From the NCBI GenBank assembly GCA_016867675.1, contig VGIZ01000034.1:1-6573 (forward strand): a stretch of DNA of 6,573 bases, in the 5' to 3' direction. Position numbers and translations under genes: made by a program. Shown piece after piece: positions 5,392 to 6,573 of this stretch (the stretch's first letter is position 1; every line of letters begins with the position of its first letter). Source of the stretch: Candidatus Aenigmatarchaeota archaeon (GTDB taxonomy: Archaea > Aenigmatarchaeota > Aenigmatarchaeia > QMZP01). A model generated the notes under the pieces. That model did not search any database. It saw only the letters and a program-made list of their open reading frames with translations, and was not told where the DNA came from.

Positions 5392-6093
5392 ATGGCATTT
5401 CGTGGGCGCGGTCGCGGGCGAAGGGAAGGAAGAAGGGAGTTTGAGGAGAAGAAGGAATGGATTCCCAAGACCAAGCTGGGGCAGCAGGTCGTGAAGGGCG
5501 AGATAAAGGACATAAAGGAAATCCTTGAGAAAGGCGAGGTCATACTTGAGCCGGGCATAGTTGACGCGCTTGTCCCGAACCTCAGGTCAGAGATGGTCTA
5601 CATAGGCGGCAGCCCAGGCAAGGGCGGCGGCACGCGGAGGACGGCTACGAAGAGGACCGCGCGCATGCACAAGTCAGGCCGCAGGTTCAAGCTGTCGGCG
5701 ATGGTGGCTGTCGGCAACGAGGATGGCATACTCGGGCTTGGCGTCGCGAAGTCAAAGGAGAACAGGACTGCGATAGAAAAGGCGGAGAACCAGGCAAGGA
5801 TGAACGTCATAATCGTCAGGCTCGGCTGCGGCAGCTGGGAGTGCGGCTGCGGCGGAACGCATTCAATCCCGTTCAAGAGCCATGCCAAGGAGGGCTCGGT
5901 CAGGGTCACGCTGATTCCTGCGCCCAAGGGCGTGGGCATCGTCGGCTGCGACGCTGTGAAGAAGATTGCCAAGCTCGCAGGCATAAGGGACATCTGGATA
6001 AACGCCGAGGGCAACACAGGCGCGAGGTCCAACCTCGTGGCCGCGTTCTTCGAGGCGCTGAGGAACCTGAACAGGACAAAGGGCGGTTTGTGA
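5392..6093 (+). CDS. rps5: Small ribosomal subunit protein uS5, archaeal (233 aa)
   Basis: A component of the 30S subunit at the mRNA entry/decoding side. The N-terminus is Arg/Gly-rich (FRGRGRGRREGRRE), then EWIPKTKLGQQV (22-33), as in archaeal S5. The double-stranded-RNA-binding-like half includes KLSAMVAVGNEDGILGLGVAK (100-120). GCGSWECGCGGTHSIPFK (145-162) and GSVRVTLIPAPKGVGIVG (168-185) are diagnostic of the archaeal/eukaryotic form. A Gly/Arg-rich segment GGSPGKGGGTRRTATKRTAR (72-91) is longer than the short linker in typical archaeal S5. I chose the ATG at 5392 because it fits the family's N-terminus. The frame is open upstream to a TTG at 5284 with a GGAG site, which would add 36 residues read through the twin-hairpin element. 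The usual archaeal upstream neighbours uL18, eL19 and eL32 are absent; bud32 is there instead. Confidence 0.96.
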   Translation: MAFRGRGRGRREGRREFEEKKEWIPKTKLGQQVVKGEIKDIKEILEKGEVILEPGIVDALVPNLRSEMVYIGGSPGKGGGTRRTATKRTARMHKSGRRFKLSAMVAVGNEDGILGLGVAKSKENRTAIEKAENQARMNVIIVRLGCGSWECGCGGTHSIPFKSHAKEGSVRVTLIPAPKGVGIVGCDAVKKIAKLAGIRDIWINAEGNTGARSNLVAAFFEALRNLNRTKGGL

Positions 6094-6098
6094 GTGAT
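6094..6098 (+). promoter_or_regulatory. GTGAT ribosome binding site deciding the rpl30 start
   Basis: GTGAT follows the rps5 stop directly and lies four bases before the ATG at 6103. The GTG inside it at 6094 is in frame but is better read as part of the Shine-Dalgarno. The same GTGAT motif precedes rpl15. Confidence 0.6.
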
Positions 6099-6102
6099 TG
6101 TT

Positions 6103-6528
6103 ATGGCGGAACTTCTTGCGATAATCAGGGTGCGCGGGTCAGCGGAAACCGAGAAGCCTGTTGAGGACACGCTGAGGATGCTCAACCTCACAAGGGTCAA
6201 TCACTGCGTCGTGAAGTCGAGGACGCCTGCCCTTGAGGGCATGCTCGCGAAGGCGTCGGGCAACATCACGTGGGGCGCGATAAAGGAGGATATGCTGGAG
6301 AGGCTTGTTGCAAGGAAGGGTCGTCTGCCAGGAGACAAGAAGCTTGACGCGAAGCAGGCGGCGGAGGAGACGAAGAAGCTGAAGGACGGGAAGGAGACCT
6401 CCATCAAGAAGGTCTTCAGGCTTCACCCGCCTTCAGGCGGCTACCGCGCGATAAAGCGGCCGTTCCCCGAGGGCGACCTGGGCCCGCGCGGCGACAAAAT
6501 AAACGAACTTTTAAGGAAAATGATGTGA
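6103..6528 (+). CDS. rpl30: Large ribosomal subunit protein uL30, archaeal long form (141 aa)
   Basis: A 50S subunit protein. The core ELLAIIRVRGSAETEKPVED (3-22), TLRMLNLTRVNHCVV (23-37) and the segment around NITWGAIKEDML (54-65) are the uL30 fold. The C-terminal extension with VFRLHPPSGGYRAIKRPF (104-121) and GDLGPRGDKINELLRKMM (124-141) is characteristic of the archaeal/eukaryotic L7-like long form and absent from the roughly 60-residue bacterial protein. Length is close to the archaeal norm of about 150. It begins nine bases after the rps5 stop and is followed four bases later by rpl15, so co-transcription is near certain. The start at 6103 is chosen for its GTGAT site and because the three extra residues from the GTG at 6094 are not needed. 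Confidence 0.95.
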   Translation: MAELLAIIRVRGSAETEKPVEDTLRMLNLTRVNHCVVKSRTPALEGMLAKASGNITWGAIKEDMLERLVARKGRLPGDKKLDAKQAAEETKKLKDGKETSIKKVFRLHPPSGGYRAIKRPFPEGDLGPRGDKINELLRKMM

Positions 6529-6529
6529 T
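6525..6529 (+). promoter_or_regulatory. GTGAT ribosome binding site for rpl15
   Basis: GTGAT overlaps the TGA stop of rpl30 and lies three bases before the ATG at 6533, typical of tightly packed archaeal ribosomal genes. Confidence 0.55.
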
Positions 6530-6532
6530 ATT

Positions 6533-6573
6533 ATGCCAACAAGAAAGCGTTCCAAAAGAGTGAAGTTCCGCGG
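6533..6573 (+). CDS. rpl15: Large ribosomal subunit protein uL15, N-terminal fragment cut by the window edge
   Basis: Only MPTRKRSKRVKFRG is visible before the window ends. The basic start with K/R-rich residues followed by KFRG matches the archaeal uL15 N-terminus, which continues with a conserved Gly-rich rRNA-binding region outside this window. The order uS5-uL30-uL15 is the standard archaeal spc-type arrangement, and that context carries much of the call. A GTGAT ribosome binding site precedes it. Confidence 0.85.
   Translation, partial: MPTRKRSKRVKFR

Noticed and set aside
5598..6200. 200-codon open frame on the minus strand opposite rps5 and rpl30
   Set aside because: It lies opposite well-supported ribosomal protein genes and spans their junction; its Ser/Pro/Leu-rich composition is that of a shadow frame.

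Overview
This window is archaeal. Its tRNA synthetases are of the archaeal type, it carries a stand-alone Bud32/PRPK kinase of the KEOPS complex, and it ends in a ribosomal protein run uS5-uL30-uL15 whose protein sequences are archaeal/eukaryotic in style. Archaeal promoter logic is visible. valS and proS each have a TATA-like box about 25-29 bases upstream of the family-consistent ATG, as expected for leaderless transcripts, while genes inside operons use a GTGAT-type Shine-Dalgarno. An extra Gly-rich segment in uS5 and the broken spc-type operon order make a DPANN-like lineage plausible, but that is inference.

Layout: (1) Bases 1-151 hold a possible truncated minus-strand gene start and the T-run behind valS. 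(2) valS runs on the minus strand, 2563 to 152. (3) A small AT-rich plus-strand gene of unknown function (2625-2900) sits in front of valS with a strong Shine-Dalgarno. (4) A short gap with a 10-bp inverted repeat separates it from proS, minus strand, 4417 to 2957. (5) A 42-base gap separates proS from bud32, which runs divergently (4460-5260). (6) A 131-base spacer leads into rps5 (5392-6093), rpl30 (6103-6528) and the first codons of rpl15 (6533 onward).

The genes share a translation theme: charging of tRNA-Val and tRNA-Pro, t6A37 modification of ANN-decoding tRNAs (Bud32 in KEOPS), and ribosome structure.

The most unusual signal is a two-hairpin element present twice within about 220 bases. 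One copy is in frame inside the C-terminal part of bud32 (5131-5185). The other lies between bud32 and rps5 (5294-5344). Both have the plan 8-bp stem, 4-nt loop, a GCMTGC spacer (M = A or C), 8-bp stem, 3-4-nt loop, then a GCA tail. The stems differ between copies by compensating changes. A second, hairpin-rich in-frame insert lies between the catalytic loop and the DFG motif of the same kinase. This resembles, by analogy only, the protein-coding palindromic elements described in Rickettsia, here in an archaeal housekeeping kinase and in the leader of a ribosomal protein operon.
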